Shown piece after piece: positions 29,905-37,889 of a stretch of 64,000 bases of DNA. Position 1 is the stretch's first letter, and every line of letters begins with the position of its first letter. The position numbers were made by a program, and so were the translations under genes. Source of the stretch: Nitrosomonas communis (GTDB taxonomy: Bacteria > Pseudomonadota > Gammaproteobacteria > Burkholderiales > Nitrosomonadaceae); the NCBI RefSeq assembly GCF_900114745.1, contig NZ_FOUB01000011.1:1-64000 (forward strand), in the 5' to 3' direction. A model generated the notes under the pieces. That model saw nothing but the letters and a program-made list of their open reading frames with translations, had not been told where the DNA came from and searched no databases.

Positions 29905-32301
29905 TCAGCGGTCATGCCAGTAGCGACGATTAATTTCTCGCCAACTGCCTACTGTGATGCCACTCTCTTTAAACTGTAGCAAGACTGCGCCATCGCGATC
30001 GCTGCGCATCATTTGACTACCCAGATGACGGTAGCGCTCAACTACTTGCTCATTTGGGTGCCCGAAGTGATTACGATAACCCACGCTAAATAGGGTAAAC
30101 CATGGATTAATTTGACGTATAAAAGCCTCTGTCGAAGAAGTCTTGCTGCCATGATGGGGTGCAATCAAAACCGTTGCGGAAAGCTGCTGGCTCATCCGAG
30201 CAAGCAAGCTCCGCTCCGTATCTTTTCCGATATCGCCCGGTAATAACACACTGCCATAGCGGGTAGTCATTTTCAACACACAACTGATTTCATTGGTTTT
30301 TCGCTTAGCAAGATGATCGCTTTGCGTTAAAGAATCCGGGTGCAGCACCTCAAAGTGAACATCATCCCATTGCCATGAGTCACCCGCACGACAAGGTTGA
30401 CTATTGGTAGCGGCCTGCTGAATGGGATGATCATTATTGAGCGAGGATAATAATGATGTCACGGGGATGGCTGACAGCACAGACAAGGCACCACCACTAT
30501 GATCCGAGTCAGCATGGGATACCAGCATGAGATCAAGTTGCCTGATTCCTTCCCCACGTAAAAATGGCACAATAATGCGCGCACCACTATCGGTTTCTCC
30601 ATAGTTTGGCCCCGTATCATATAACAGCGTATGATGTTCGGTACGCACCACCACAGCGAGCCCCTGCCCAACATCCAGCATAGCCAACCACAGTTCACCC
30701 GCTGCTGGCTTGGGAGGAGAAACTATAAACATTGGCAGCAATGCCACTATCCCGAGCCACCTGGCAGGAAAACCGGAAAAAATCCCCATACCGGAGCTAC
30801 CGGGCAAGAACAACCAGATAACGCCTGCGATGCCCGCAATGAATGCCCATAACGGAGGAGCAGATTGCTGCCAAACAGCCTGAGGGGTTTCACTTAGCCA
30901 TTTCAGCAGTTGCATCCCAGTACTTAATATCTCATGGGCTGGCAAGAGTAGAAAATCAAATAATGGCACCACTGCCAGTAATGTCAGCGGTACGACCGCC
31001 AAACTCACGAGCGGGATAGCGATAGCGTTCGCTATCGGTGAAATGACTGACACTTGCTGGAACATGACTAGCAATAAAGGGCTCAATCCCAGTGTAATCA
31101 CCCATTGCACACGGGCCCAACTGATGATGGCACCCATCTGGCCGATTCGGCCAAATGTTACCAGCGTAATCAACGCAATCGCACCAAACGAGAGCCAGAA
31201 ACCAGGTGAGATCACTGCCCATGGATCGAATACCACGACGATCAATAACGCTCCCACCAGTACAGCAGGCAGGGATACCTTCCGATCACTCCAAAGTGCA
31301 ATGGCGATGATTGCCAGCATCACGAAAGTACGCCTGGTTGGCACTGAAAAACCAGCCAATAACGCATAACCTAATGCTGCCAGGACGCCTACGACAACCG
31401 CTATTTTACGTGCCGGCAGTCGATAAGATAAACGTAAACTTCGTCGCCACAACCAATAAACAAATCCAAAAACCATCCCGGATACCAACGTGACATGAAG
31501 CCCTGAGATAGACATGAGATGATTCGTGCCCGTACGCGTGAAAATTTGCCACTGCTCATGCGGAATAGCCTGTTGATCCCCTATAGCCAGGGCAATTTGA
31601 ATACCCACATAAGAATGGTCTGTCAAATTTTGACTAAAGCGTGTGCGAATCTGCTGACGAACCTGTTCAATCAGATATTGGGGATGATTAACCCATGCAT
31701 CCAGACGCACATTGTTTGCTGATATACGGACATAACCTATTGCACGTATATTGCGCTCTATGGCTTTGGCTTCGAAATCAGAACCGTGTGGATTGGCATT
31801 GCCATGCGGGCGTTTTAGCCGTACGGTTAACTGCCAGCGTTGACCGGCATTGATTTGAGGAAGCGTAGCAGGATTAATTCCATCATAGTTCCCCCCCATT
31901 TTGTACCAAGTCAGCAAAATATGTGCAGGCACGGTTGCTTCCGGTGTCAATACTTGCTCGACATCAAACTGGAAACGCACACTTCGATCCATTATTTGCG
32001 GTAATTCCGCGATAACGCCTATGAGTTCGATGTCACGGCTTTCCCATTCATGGGGTAAAGCATCCGCCATACGCCAGTGGGCAAGCATAGCCGCCCAGAA
32101 AAAACCCAATCCGAAAAATAAACCCATTGACAGAATTTTTCGGAATGCAGGGAATATATTGGGGTAAAAATAAGCATAAAAAAATAATCCTCCTGCGGCA
32201 GGAAATAACACTGCCCCCCATCGCATTTCAGGCAATTCAGCCTGTAACTGTAATAAGCACACCCCGCATACCAAGGCAAGGCAATAGATTTGTCTCAGCA
32301 A
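29905..32301 (-). CDS. comEC: DNA internalization protein ComEC/Rec2
   Basis: About 798 residues if translation begins at the TTG at 32299-32301; the frame stays open to 32511, but that extension runs through a duplicated intergenic repeat and a REP hairpin and is unlikely to be protein. Order of domains: two N-terminal membrane helices and a DUF4131/OB region; competence domain with many helices (NHLMSISGLHVTLVSGM at its start); C-terminal metallo-beta-lactamase domain with HADSDHSGGA. It forms the inner-membrane channel for transformation. Start site uncertain. Confidence 0.9.
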   Translation of the reverse strand: MLRQIYCLALVCGVCLLQLQAELPEMRWGAVLFPAAGGLFFYAYFYPNIFPAFRKILSMGLFFGLGFFWAAMLAHWRMADALPHEWESRDIELIGVIAELPQIMDRSVRFQFDVEQVLTPEATVPAHILLTWYKMGGNYDGINPATLPQINAGQRWQLTVRLKRPHGNANPHGSDFEAKAIERNIRAIGYVRISANNVRLDAWVNHPQYLIEQVRQQIRTRFSQNLTDHSYVGIQIALAIGDQQAIPHEQWQIFTRTGTNHLMSISGLHVTLVSGMVFGFVYWLWRRSLRLSYRLPARKIAVVVGVLAALGYALLAGFSVPTRRTFVMLAIIAIALWSDRKVSLPAVLVGALLIVVVFDPWAVISPGFWLSFGAIALITLVTFGRIGQMGAIISWARVQWVITLGLSPLLLVMFQQVSVISPIANAIAIPLVSLAVVPLTLLAVVPLFDFLLLPAHEILSTGMQLLKWLSETPQAVWQQSAPPLWAFIAGIAGVIWLFLPGSSGMGIFSGFPARWLGIVALLPMFIVSPPKPAAGELWLAMLDVGQGLAVVVRTEHHTLLYDTGPNYGETDSGARIIVPFLRGEGIRQLDLMLVSHADSDHSGGALSVLSAIPVTSLLSSLNNDHPIQQAATNSQPCRAGDSWQWDDVHFEVLHPDSLTQSDHLAKRKTNEISCVLKMTTRYGSVLLPGDIGKDTERSLLARMSQQLSATVLIAPHHGSKTSSTEAFIRQINPWFTLFSVGYRNHFGHPNEQVVERYRHLGSQMMRSDRDGAVLLQFKESGITVGSWREINRRYWHDR

Positions 32302-32421
32302 TTTTTTGATTCCATAATAAAAGGCGTGCGTTGGGTTTCTGTAATCCTCATAAAAAGCATCTTTAGGAGAATGGCAAAGATAAGCAAAATCGTTTTTATA
32401 TACGGCAGGAAATTTCAGAGG

Positions 32422-32482
32422 CTGAGGAAACCAGCAGCCGTGATAGGCGAATAAAACTTGAAATAGTCGATGTTGACGCAAC
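32422..32482. repeat. direct repeat, copy 1 (upstream of comEC)
   Basis: CTGAGGAAACCAGC...GTGATAGGCGAATAAAACTT...GACGCAAC reappears, diverged, at 32573-32642. The two copies flank a pair of REP-like hairpins. Copy 1 lies inside the 5' extension of the comEC reading frame. Confidence 0.75.
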
Positions 32483-32570
32483 CCGCGTAAGGCGCAATAA
32501 CCATCGGGCATTGCGCCGTATGCGCTACCTTACCATCTGGTGCAATGCGTTACACTTATTGCACCCTACC
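32480..32570. repeat. REP/BIME-like pair of hairpins
   Basis: Two adjacent stem-loops: GGCGCAAT...ATTGCGCC (about 32490-32517) and GGTGCAAT...ATTGCACC (about 32539-32565). The 43 bases at 32480-32522 recur as an exact reverse complement at 36184-36226. This arrangement is like the BIMEs of other proteobacteria. Confidence 0.75.
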
Positions 32571-32572
32571 AG

Positions 32573-32642
32573 CTGAGGAAATCAGCCTTTGTGATAGGTA
32601 ATAGGCGAATAAAACTTAAAAATAGGTCGATAACGACGCAAC
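32573..32642. repeat. direct repeat, copy 2
   Basis: Second copy of the 61-70 bp sequence at 32422-32482 (CTGAGGAAATCAGC...GGCGAATAAAACTT...GACGCAAC), with short insertions. Confidence 0.75.
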
Positions 32643-32653
32643 AAATAGTGCTC

Positions 32654-32764
32654 ATTCCATTTCCAAATCAAAAATGACGCGAAGGCGAGCCGCAGACAGT
32701 ATCACTAATACGGCAAGGATAAGCCGACAAAGGCCGACAAAGTCAGTTTTGATTTGGAAATGGA
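32654..32764. repeat. R1 element between comEC and rpe
   Basis: ATTCCATTTCCAAATCAAAA left, GACGCGAAGGCGAGCCGCAG core, GATTTGGAAATGGAA right. It lies in a divergent intergenic region, upstream of rpe. Confidence 0.85.
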
Positions 32765-32873
32765 AGAACAGGATGATTTTTTCAAAGATTTGGGTCGGCT
32801 ACATGATTAACGTTACCGCGAAATGATCATTTATGGTTAAAATGCAGGATTTAATTTTTAAGAGATTAATGAT

Positions 32874-33551
32874 ATGTATCGCATCGCTCCAAGCATTCTA
32901 TCTGCCAATTTTGCCAAACTGGGAGAAGAGATCACAAACGTCCTTGATTCAGGCGCAGATATCATTCACTTTGATGTCATGGATAACCATTATGTCCCCA
33001 ATTTGACGATCGGCCCACTGGTATGTGAAGCGATACGTCCCTTAACCAAAGCAACGATTGACGTCCATTTGATGGTTGAGCCAGTCGATCGCATCGTTCC
33101 TGACTTTGCCAAGGCAGGTGCCAATATTATTTCCTTCCATCCGGAAGCTTCCAACCACATCGACCGCACTATCGGTCTCATCAAGGAACAAGGATGCAAA
33201 GCAGGATTGGTATTCAACCCGGCCACTCCGCTTAGTTACCTTGACCATGTTCTGGATAAGCTGGATTTAGTGTTAATTATGTCAGTCAACCCTGGTTTCG
33301 GCGGCCAGAAATTTATCCCGGAAGCACTCAATAAATTAACAGAAGTGCGGAAACGCATCGATGCCAGTGGCAAAGACATTCTGCTGGAAATTGATGGTGG
33401 GGTAAAAGCGGATAATATTGCTGAAATCGCACGCGCAGGTGCGGATACTTTTGTTGCGGGATCAGCTATTTATGGTGCAGGTAAAGACAGTGATCCCCAT
33501 CGCTATGATACGATTATTGCAGCAATGCGAGCAGAATTGGCAAAAGTTTAG
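32874..33551 (+). CDS. rpe: ribulose-phosphate 3-epimerase
   Basis: 225 residues. [15 protein letters not shown] at the start, [17 protein letters not shown] with metal-binding His/Asp, [21 protein letters not shown] and [11 protein letters not shown] cover the whole TIM-barrel active site. It interconverts ribulose-5-P and xylulose-5-P in the pentose phosphate and Calvin cycles. First of rpe-gph-trpE, a common betaproteobacterial order. Confidence 0.97.
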   Translation: MYRIAPSILSANFAKLGEEITNVLDSGADIIHFDVMDNHYVPNLTIGPLVCEAIRPLTKATIDVHLMVEPVDRIVPDFAKAGANIISFHPEASNHIDRTIGLIKEQGCKAGLVFNPATPLSYLDHVLDKLDLVLIMSVNPGFGGQKFIPEALNKLTEVRKRIDASGKDILLEIDGGVKADNIAEIARAGADTFVAGSAIYGAGKDSDPHRYDTIIAAMRAELAKV

Positions 33552-33602
33552 TTGAGTAATGATTTATCTTTGACACTTCTCCCATCACCTAAATAAAAAC
33601 GA

Positions 33603-34325
33603 ATGAATCCAGATAATTTGCAACGCACTAACCGTTGTACTACAGAAATTCAGTTTCCACTCCAGATTAAGGCGGTTGTCATTGATCTGGATGGTACGCT
33701 GCTTGATACCGCAATGGATCTTGCTTCTGCCGCGAACAAGATGCTAGCGGAACTCGGCAAATCGGAATTACCAGTCGCTACCATTCAATCCTTTATAGGC
33801 AAAGGAATTCAGAGACTGGTAAAACGCTCATTGACAAATAGTCTGGATGAGGAACCCGATCCTGAATTATTCAATAAAGCTTTACCTATTTATCAGCGAA
33901 ATTATCACGAGAATTTGTATACCCACACTCGCCCCTTCCCGGGAGTCATTGAAGGATTAAATACGCTCAAAAAGGATGGGTTCAAGTTAGCCTGTATCAC
34001 CAATAAAGCTGAAGCATTCACCTTGCCCCTGTTACGTGCCACTAACCTGCTGCATTATTTTGAAATTGTATTGTCAGGTGATACGCTGCCTAAAAAGAAA
34101 CCCGATCCCCTGCCTTTGCTGCATGCCTGCCACCACTTTCAAATTAAACCATGTGAATTACTGTTGATTGGTGATTCACTCAATGACACGATGGCAGCAC
34201 GGGCGGCGGGGTGCCATATCTTCTGTGTTCCTTACGGTTATAATGAGGGCCGGGACGTCCATGAATTAAATTGTGATGCGATCGTTTCTTCATTACTTGA
34301 GGCAACTAAATTAATCAAAAAATGA
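33603..34325 (+). CDS. gph: phosphoglycolate phosphatase
   Basis: 240 residues. HAD motif I DLDGTLLDT (about 29-37), motif II CITNKAEAF, Lys in KKKPDPLPLL and motif IV GDSLNDTMAARAAGC. Clears 2-phosphoglycolate made by Rubisco oxygenation or DNA repair, fitting a cell that fixes CO2. The first ~22 residues before the HAD core are longer than in many Gph, so a later start is possible. 51 bases after rpe. Confidence 0.92.
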   Translation: MNPDNLQRTNRCTTEIQFPLQIKAVVIDLDGTLLDTAMDLASAANKMLAELGKSELPVATIQSFIGKGIQRLVKRSLTNSLDEEPDPELFNKALPIYQRNYHENLYTHTRPFPGVIEGLNTLKKDGFKLACITNKAEAFTLPLLRATNLLHYFEIVLSGDTLPKKKPDPLPLLHACHHFQIKPCELLLIGDSLNDTMAARAAGCHIFCVPYGYNEGRDVHELNCDAIVSSLLEATKLIKK

Positions 34326-34494
34326 TTTATCATTGGCTCAATCTAGATTCCTCAGCTGATCGTGAACGCTCACGCCGATACTAACACAATGAATATTCTT
34401 ACCCTTCCGGTATTTTTCCTTCCCACTTTCCCGATATTTACGTATCAGCAGGAAACAAATCGTCAATTATGTCTGTTTTTAAAAAGGTAAGTAT

Positions 34495-35967
34495 GTGATT
34501 CAAAGTGAATTCAACAAGCTCGCAGCACAGGGTTACAACCGCATTCCCTTGGTACTGGAAACCTTTGCTGATCTTGATACACCCCTTTCAGTTTATCTCA
34601 AACTGGCCAATCAGCCCTATTCCTACTTGTTGGAATCGGTGCTGGGGGGTGAGCGTTTTGGACGTTATTCCGTTATCGGCTTACCTGCAAAAACGCGGAT
34701 AGAAGTGTATGGCAATGAAGTCGATATCATTGACGCTTCCGCTACCAAGAAATTCAATCCCGGCAATGTTCTGGATTTTATCGAATCCTATCTGGCTGAT
34801 TTTAAAATTGCCCCCTACGCTGGCCTGCCCCGATTCTGCGGAGGGCTAGTTGGCTATTTTGGTTATGACACCATACGTTATATTGAGCCAAGACTGACAG
34901 GCCATACTCGACCCGATAACTTGCATACGCCGGACATCTTACTATTGCTGTCTGAAGAATTGGCTGTAGTAGATAATCTTTCTGGAAAGCTCTATCTCAT
35001 CATTTATGTCAATCCCCATTCGGATAATGCTTATCAAGCAGGGAGAAATCGATTAAAAGAACTCCTGACCCGGCTGCGACAACCTCTATCCATTCCCATC
35101 GAAAAACCAAGTAAACCTGGCGCTGCTGTCAGTGAGTTTGAGGAAGCCGATTTCATCGCTGCAGTAGAGAAAGCCAAACACTATATCGTGGAAGGTGACA
35201 TCATGCAGGTGGTCCTTTCACAACGAACCAGCAAACCCTATTCAGCCTCTCCCCTTGCGCTCTATCGCGCACTACGCAGTCTCAACCCCTCCCCCTACAT
35301 GTTCTATTATCATCTTGATCATTTCCATATTGTCGGCGCCTCTCCTGAAATTTTAGTTCGGCTTGAGAAGAATATGGTGACCGTTCGCCCGATCGCAGGC
35401 ACGCGCCCTCGAGGCAAAAACCTGCAAGAAGATTCCACGTTAGCGGCTGATTTATTGGCCGACCCCAAGGAACGCGCCGAGCATGTCATGCTAATGGATT
35501 TAGGGCGCAATGATATTGGCCGTGTCGCTCAAACCGGTACAGTCAAAGTAACCGAGAATATGCAAATCGAGCACTACTCCCATGTCATGCATATTGTTTC
35601 CAACGTAGAAGGCAAACTCAAACCAGGCTTGGATGCGATCGATGTATTACGCGCCACTTTCCCGGCTGGAACCGTCAGCGGCGCACCCAAAGTGAGAGCG
35701 ATGGAAATCATCGATGAACTGGAAATCTCCAAACGGGGTATTTACGCCGGTGCAGTTGGCTACCTAGGTTTCAATGGCGATATGGATCTGGCTATTGCAA
35801 TCCGCACCGGCATCATCAAGGATGGCCTATTACACGTGCAGGCAGGCGCCGGTATTGTTGCTGACTCAGTCCCTCAGAGCGAATGGATCGAAACGCAAAA
35901 TAAAGCAAAAGCGATCTTACGTGCTGCAGAAATTGCTGAAAATGGGCTCGATAGCAAAATCGATTAA
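34495..35967 (+). CDS. trpE: anthranilate synthase component I
   Basis: 490 residues starting at GTG (34495), with AAGGTAA just upstream. The N-terminal LLES motif marks the tryptophan feedback site. Chorismate-binding domain: [77 protein letters not shown]. Converts chorismate to anthranilate with TrpG. No trpG, trpD or trpC follows here; a repeat-rich gap and an unrelated RTX gene come next, so the rest of the pathway must be elsewhere or just outside. Confidence 0.96.
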   Translation: MIQSEFNKLAAQGYNRIPLVLETFADLDTPLSVYLKLANQPYSYLLESVLGGERFGRYSVIGLPAKTRIEVYGNEVDIIDASATKKFNPGNVLDFIESYLADFKIAPYAGLPRFCGGLVGYFGYDTIRYIEPRLTGHTRPDNLHTPDILLLLSEELAVVDNLSGKLYLIIYVNPHSDNAYQAGRNRLKELLTRLRQPLSIPIEKPSKPGAAVSEFEEADFIAAVEKAKHYIVEGDIMQVVLSQRTSKPYSASPLALYRALRSLNPSPYMFYYHLDHFHIVGASPEILVRLEKNMVTVRPIAGTRPRGKNLQEDSTLAADLLADPKERAEHVMLMDLGRNDIGRVAQTGTVKVTENMQIEHYSHVMHIVSNVEGKLKPGLDAIDVLRATFPAGTVSGAPKVRAMEIIDELEISKRGIYAGAVGYLGFNGDMDLAIAIRTGIIKDGLLHVQAGAGIVADSVPQSEWIETQNKAKAILRAAEIAENGLDSKID

Positions 35968-36025
35968 AGTTTCTACTGTAACTGCCGATATCAAAACTAC
36001 GGAGTTTGATTAATTCTATTCAAGC
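35963..36025 (+). repeat. trpE-RTX spacer repeat, copy 1
   Basis: ATTAAAGTTTCTACTGTAAC...GCCGATATCAAAACTACGGAG...TTGATTAATTCTATTCAAGC. It overlaps the stop codon of trpE. Two diverged copies follow at 36250 and 36477. Each can be read in frame as a peptide beginning IKVS and containing TADI or TADN, suggesting a coding origin. Confidence 0.75.
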
Positions 36026-36062
36026 GGAAAATATAGCCTAGCCAGTTAAGAAGATTCAAAAA

Positions 36063-36239
36063 GAATTCCCTTCTAAACCAAACATGACGCGAAGGCGAGC
36101 TACAGACAATATAAATAATACGGCAAGAAGGACCGACAAAGTCATGTTTGATTTAGCTGGTAGCACCAGCTGGTGAAATAGCACATACGGCGCAATGCCC
36201 GATGGTTATTGCGCCTTACGCGGGTTAGAAATGGAATTA
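36063..36239. repeat. R1 element interrupted by a REP-like insertion
   Basis: Left end AATTCCCTTCTAAACC and GACGCGAAGGCGAGCTACAG core of R1 are followed by GTTTGATTTAG, then about 70 inserted bases with the same 43-base REP hairpin as at 32480-32522 in reverse, then the R1 right end GAAATGGAATTA. So a REP unit landed in the right terminal repeat of an R1 copy. Confidence 0.75.
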
Positions 36240-36249
36240 GAAAAATTTA

Positions 36250-36313
36250 ATTAAAGTTTCTGCAATAATTGCCGATATCAAAACCGCGGAGCTTTGATTA
36301 ATTCTATTCAAGC
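36250..36313 (+). repeat. trpE-RTX spacer repeat, copy 2
   Basis: ATTAAAGTTTCTGCAATAAT...GCCGATATCAAAACCGCGGAG...TTGATTAATTCTATTCAAGC; starts 10 bases after the R1 element. In frame it reads NLIKVSAIIADIKTAEL before a stop; a 1-base difference from copy 3 breaks the frame. Confidence 0.75.
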
Positions 36314-36476
36314 AAAAATTACCCTTCTTTCATCTACTTTAAAAAAATCACACAAGACCATTCAATCCCAGTTACTTTTATTTGCGAGAAATTCACTGAG
36401 CTGTCAGACCACGACAATATGTTTTTTGAAAGTCAAAACCCGAACATCATGCCCGATGTCATCTGAGAAAAATCTG

Positions 36477-36540
36477 ATTAAAGTTTCTGCAGTAACCGCC
36501 GATAACTATAACTGCGGAGATTTGATTAATTCCATTAAAA
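36477..36540 (+). repeat. trpE-RTX spacer repeat, copy 3
   Basis: ATTAAAGTTTCTGCAGTAAC...GCCGATAACTATAACTGCGGAG...TTGATTAATTCCATTAAAAA. In frame NLIKVSAVTADNYNCGDL then INSIKK and stop, as the end of an 83-codon frame that starts inside copy 2. The rest of the 823-base gap (35968-36790) is AT-rich and shows no other gene. Confidence 0.75.
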
Positions 36541-36706
36541 AGTAAATTATCATTTTTTAATGCGCTTTTAAGACATAGTAATAGGCCGTTCCAGGCTAAC
36601 TATCTTTGCATGCAGCAAGTTTGCCTAACTGACAGATTATAACATTATGATTTGTATGGCTTTTTAGATACCAAACCCTAACGTCATATCACATATCATA
36701 TAATAC

Positions 36707-36735
36707 TTGCTTGGAATTAATTTATATCGTATATT
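36707..36735 (+). promoter_or_regulatory. sigma70-like promoter candidate for the RTX gene
   Basis: TTGCTT at 36707-36712 and TATATT at 36730-36735 with 17 bases between, about 55 bases before the ATG. A strong GAGGAG follows at 36774-36779. Confidence 0.4.
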
Positions 36736-36790
36736 CGCGACGCAGTAAAAAGGTATTTTTTACAAGAATCAAAGAGGAGTAATTTGAGTT

Positions 36791-37840
36791 ATGGCAGCAG
36801 AATCATTATTAGGGGGAAGTAGAGGGCCAATAGACGATGACGTGAGAGCGTTGTTGGATCAGTTTTTAACTGATACGGTCGGTGGGAGTTCTCAAACAAC
36901 GGATTTAGGTAATGGCAGTACATTGGTGATTGGTAAAGGTCACAATGGTGAAACACAAGGGGCCATTGTCACGAAAGATGCTACGATCGCCGCAGAAGTT
37001 AATGCTGGTGTAATGCATTTTGCAATTCAGTTGCCAGCCGGCGTTAATATTGCCTTTGAAAGTTTAAGCGAAAAAGCAACGCCTACCCAGATCGCAAACT
37101 TTCTCAATGCGCAAATTGAAGCCGCATTACCGTCAAACAGTACAGATCCTGGAATCCAGGCGCTTAATGCAAGTTTAACGAATGCAGTGAATAATCTTAT
37201 AACCGCTTTGAATGCCAATGGTGTGGGCGAAAGTGTTTTGAGTATTATCAGTTTCGCTGATATTTCAAATTCACTATCAGAAACTCTGGCAGAAACGGCA
37301 GCTGGAACAGCGATTACGGTTGATCCAAACGCGGGCAATACGGTAAAATTCACGGCACTTAATCCTGCAGATCAAGAGGTGTTTGCTTTGCTCTTGAGTG
37401 AAATTCAGCAAGGGAAAACACTTGAACTCAGCGGTGTCGAGCATGCCGTACTGGTCGGTTCTGGTACGGTCAAAGTGGGTGACAATACTAACGCCAATCT
37501 ACAAGGCGACAATAGAGCTCAAAAAATCACTGGCGGCAGTGGTAACGACACGCTGGTTGGCGGGGGCGGTAATGATTCCTTGATCGGCGGCGGTGGCGAT
37601 GACATCATAGGCTTCAATGCATTAGGTCATTACAATGTCCAGATCGACAACGGTGATAAACTGGCCTTCCAGTTCGATGGCATCCAGACAGTTGCAGATC
37701 TGCTACCTTTTGTCACGAATGTTTCCGAAGCGAACGGTGACGTTACCTTCGAATTCCTGGATGGTGAAGCCTCCATCACGCTCGTAGGTATGCCTGCAAG
37801 TGATGTGACAGCGGATATGGTTATATTTAACTTATCGTAA
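36791..37840 (+). CDS. secreted RTX-type calcium-binding surface protein
   Basis: 349 residues, no Sec signal peptide. Residues 1-230 are an Ala/Asn/Thr-rich, Cys-free domain with no family I recognise. At about 245-275 three GGxGxDxLx nonapeptides (GGSGNDTLVGGGGNDSLIGGGGDDII) form a calcium beta-roll. The last ~70 residues (KLAFQFDG..., VTFEFLDGEASITLVGM..., ending DMVIFNLS) look like a type I secretion signal region. A GAGGAG site and promoter precede it, and a strong terminator follows. It is directly followed by two glycosyltransferases and a TPR protein, which may glycosylate it. S-layer-like or adhesin role is inference; no type I exporter genes are in this window. Confidence 0.82.
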   Translation: MAAESLLGGSRGPIDDDVRALLDQFLTDTVGGSSQTTDLGNGSTLVIGKGHNGETQGAIVTKDATIAAEVNAGVMHFAIQLPAGVNIAFESLSEKATPTQIANFLNAQIEAALPSNSTDPGIQALNASLTNAVNNLITALNANGVGESVLSIISFADISNSLSETLAETAAGTAITVDPNAGNTVKFTALNPADQEVFALLLSEIQQGKTLELSGVEHAVLVGSGTVKVGDNTNANLQGDNRAQKITGGSGNDTLVGGGGNDSLIGGGGDDIIGFNALGHYNVQIDNGDKLAFQFDGIQTVADLLPFVTNVSEANGDVTFEFLDGEASITLVGMPASDVTADMVIFNLS

Positions 37841-37859
37841 TTTACAACATACGCTCTAG

Positions 37860-37888
37860 AAAGCCCGCTAGAATTATGCGGGCTTTTT
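37860..37888 (+). terminator. intrinsic terminator after the RTX gene
   Basis: AAAGCCCGC (about 37860-37868) pairs with GCGGGCTTT (37878-37886), 9-base loop, followed by T's. The ATG of the next gene begins at 37890, so downstream expression depends on read-through or a promoter inside the gene. Confidence 0.85.
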
Positions 37889-37889
37889 T

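Noticed and set aside
32302-32511. 70-residue N-terminal extension of ComEC
   Set aside because: Lies in duplicated intergenic and REP sequence; not like ComEC N-termini.
35963-36540. CRISPR array
   Set aside because: The three repeats are diverged, 63 bp long, and separated by about 160-225 bp; no cas genes are present.
36294-36545. 83-codon open frame between trpE and the RTX gene as a gene
   Set aside because: Starts inside one spacer repeat and ends in the next, with no ribosome site; better explained as repeat remains, reported as such.
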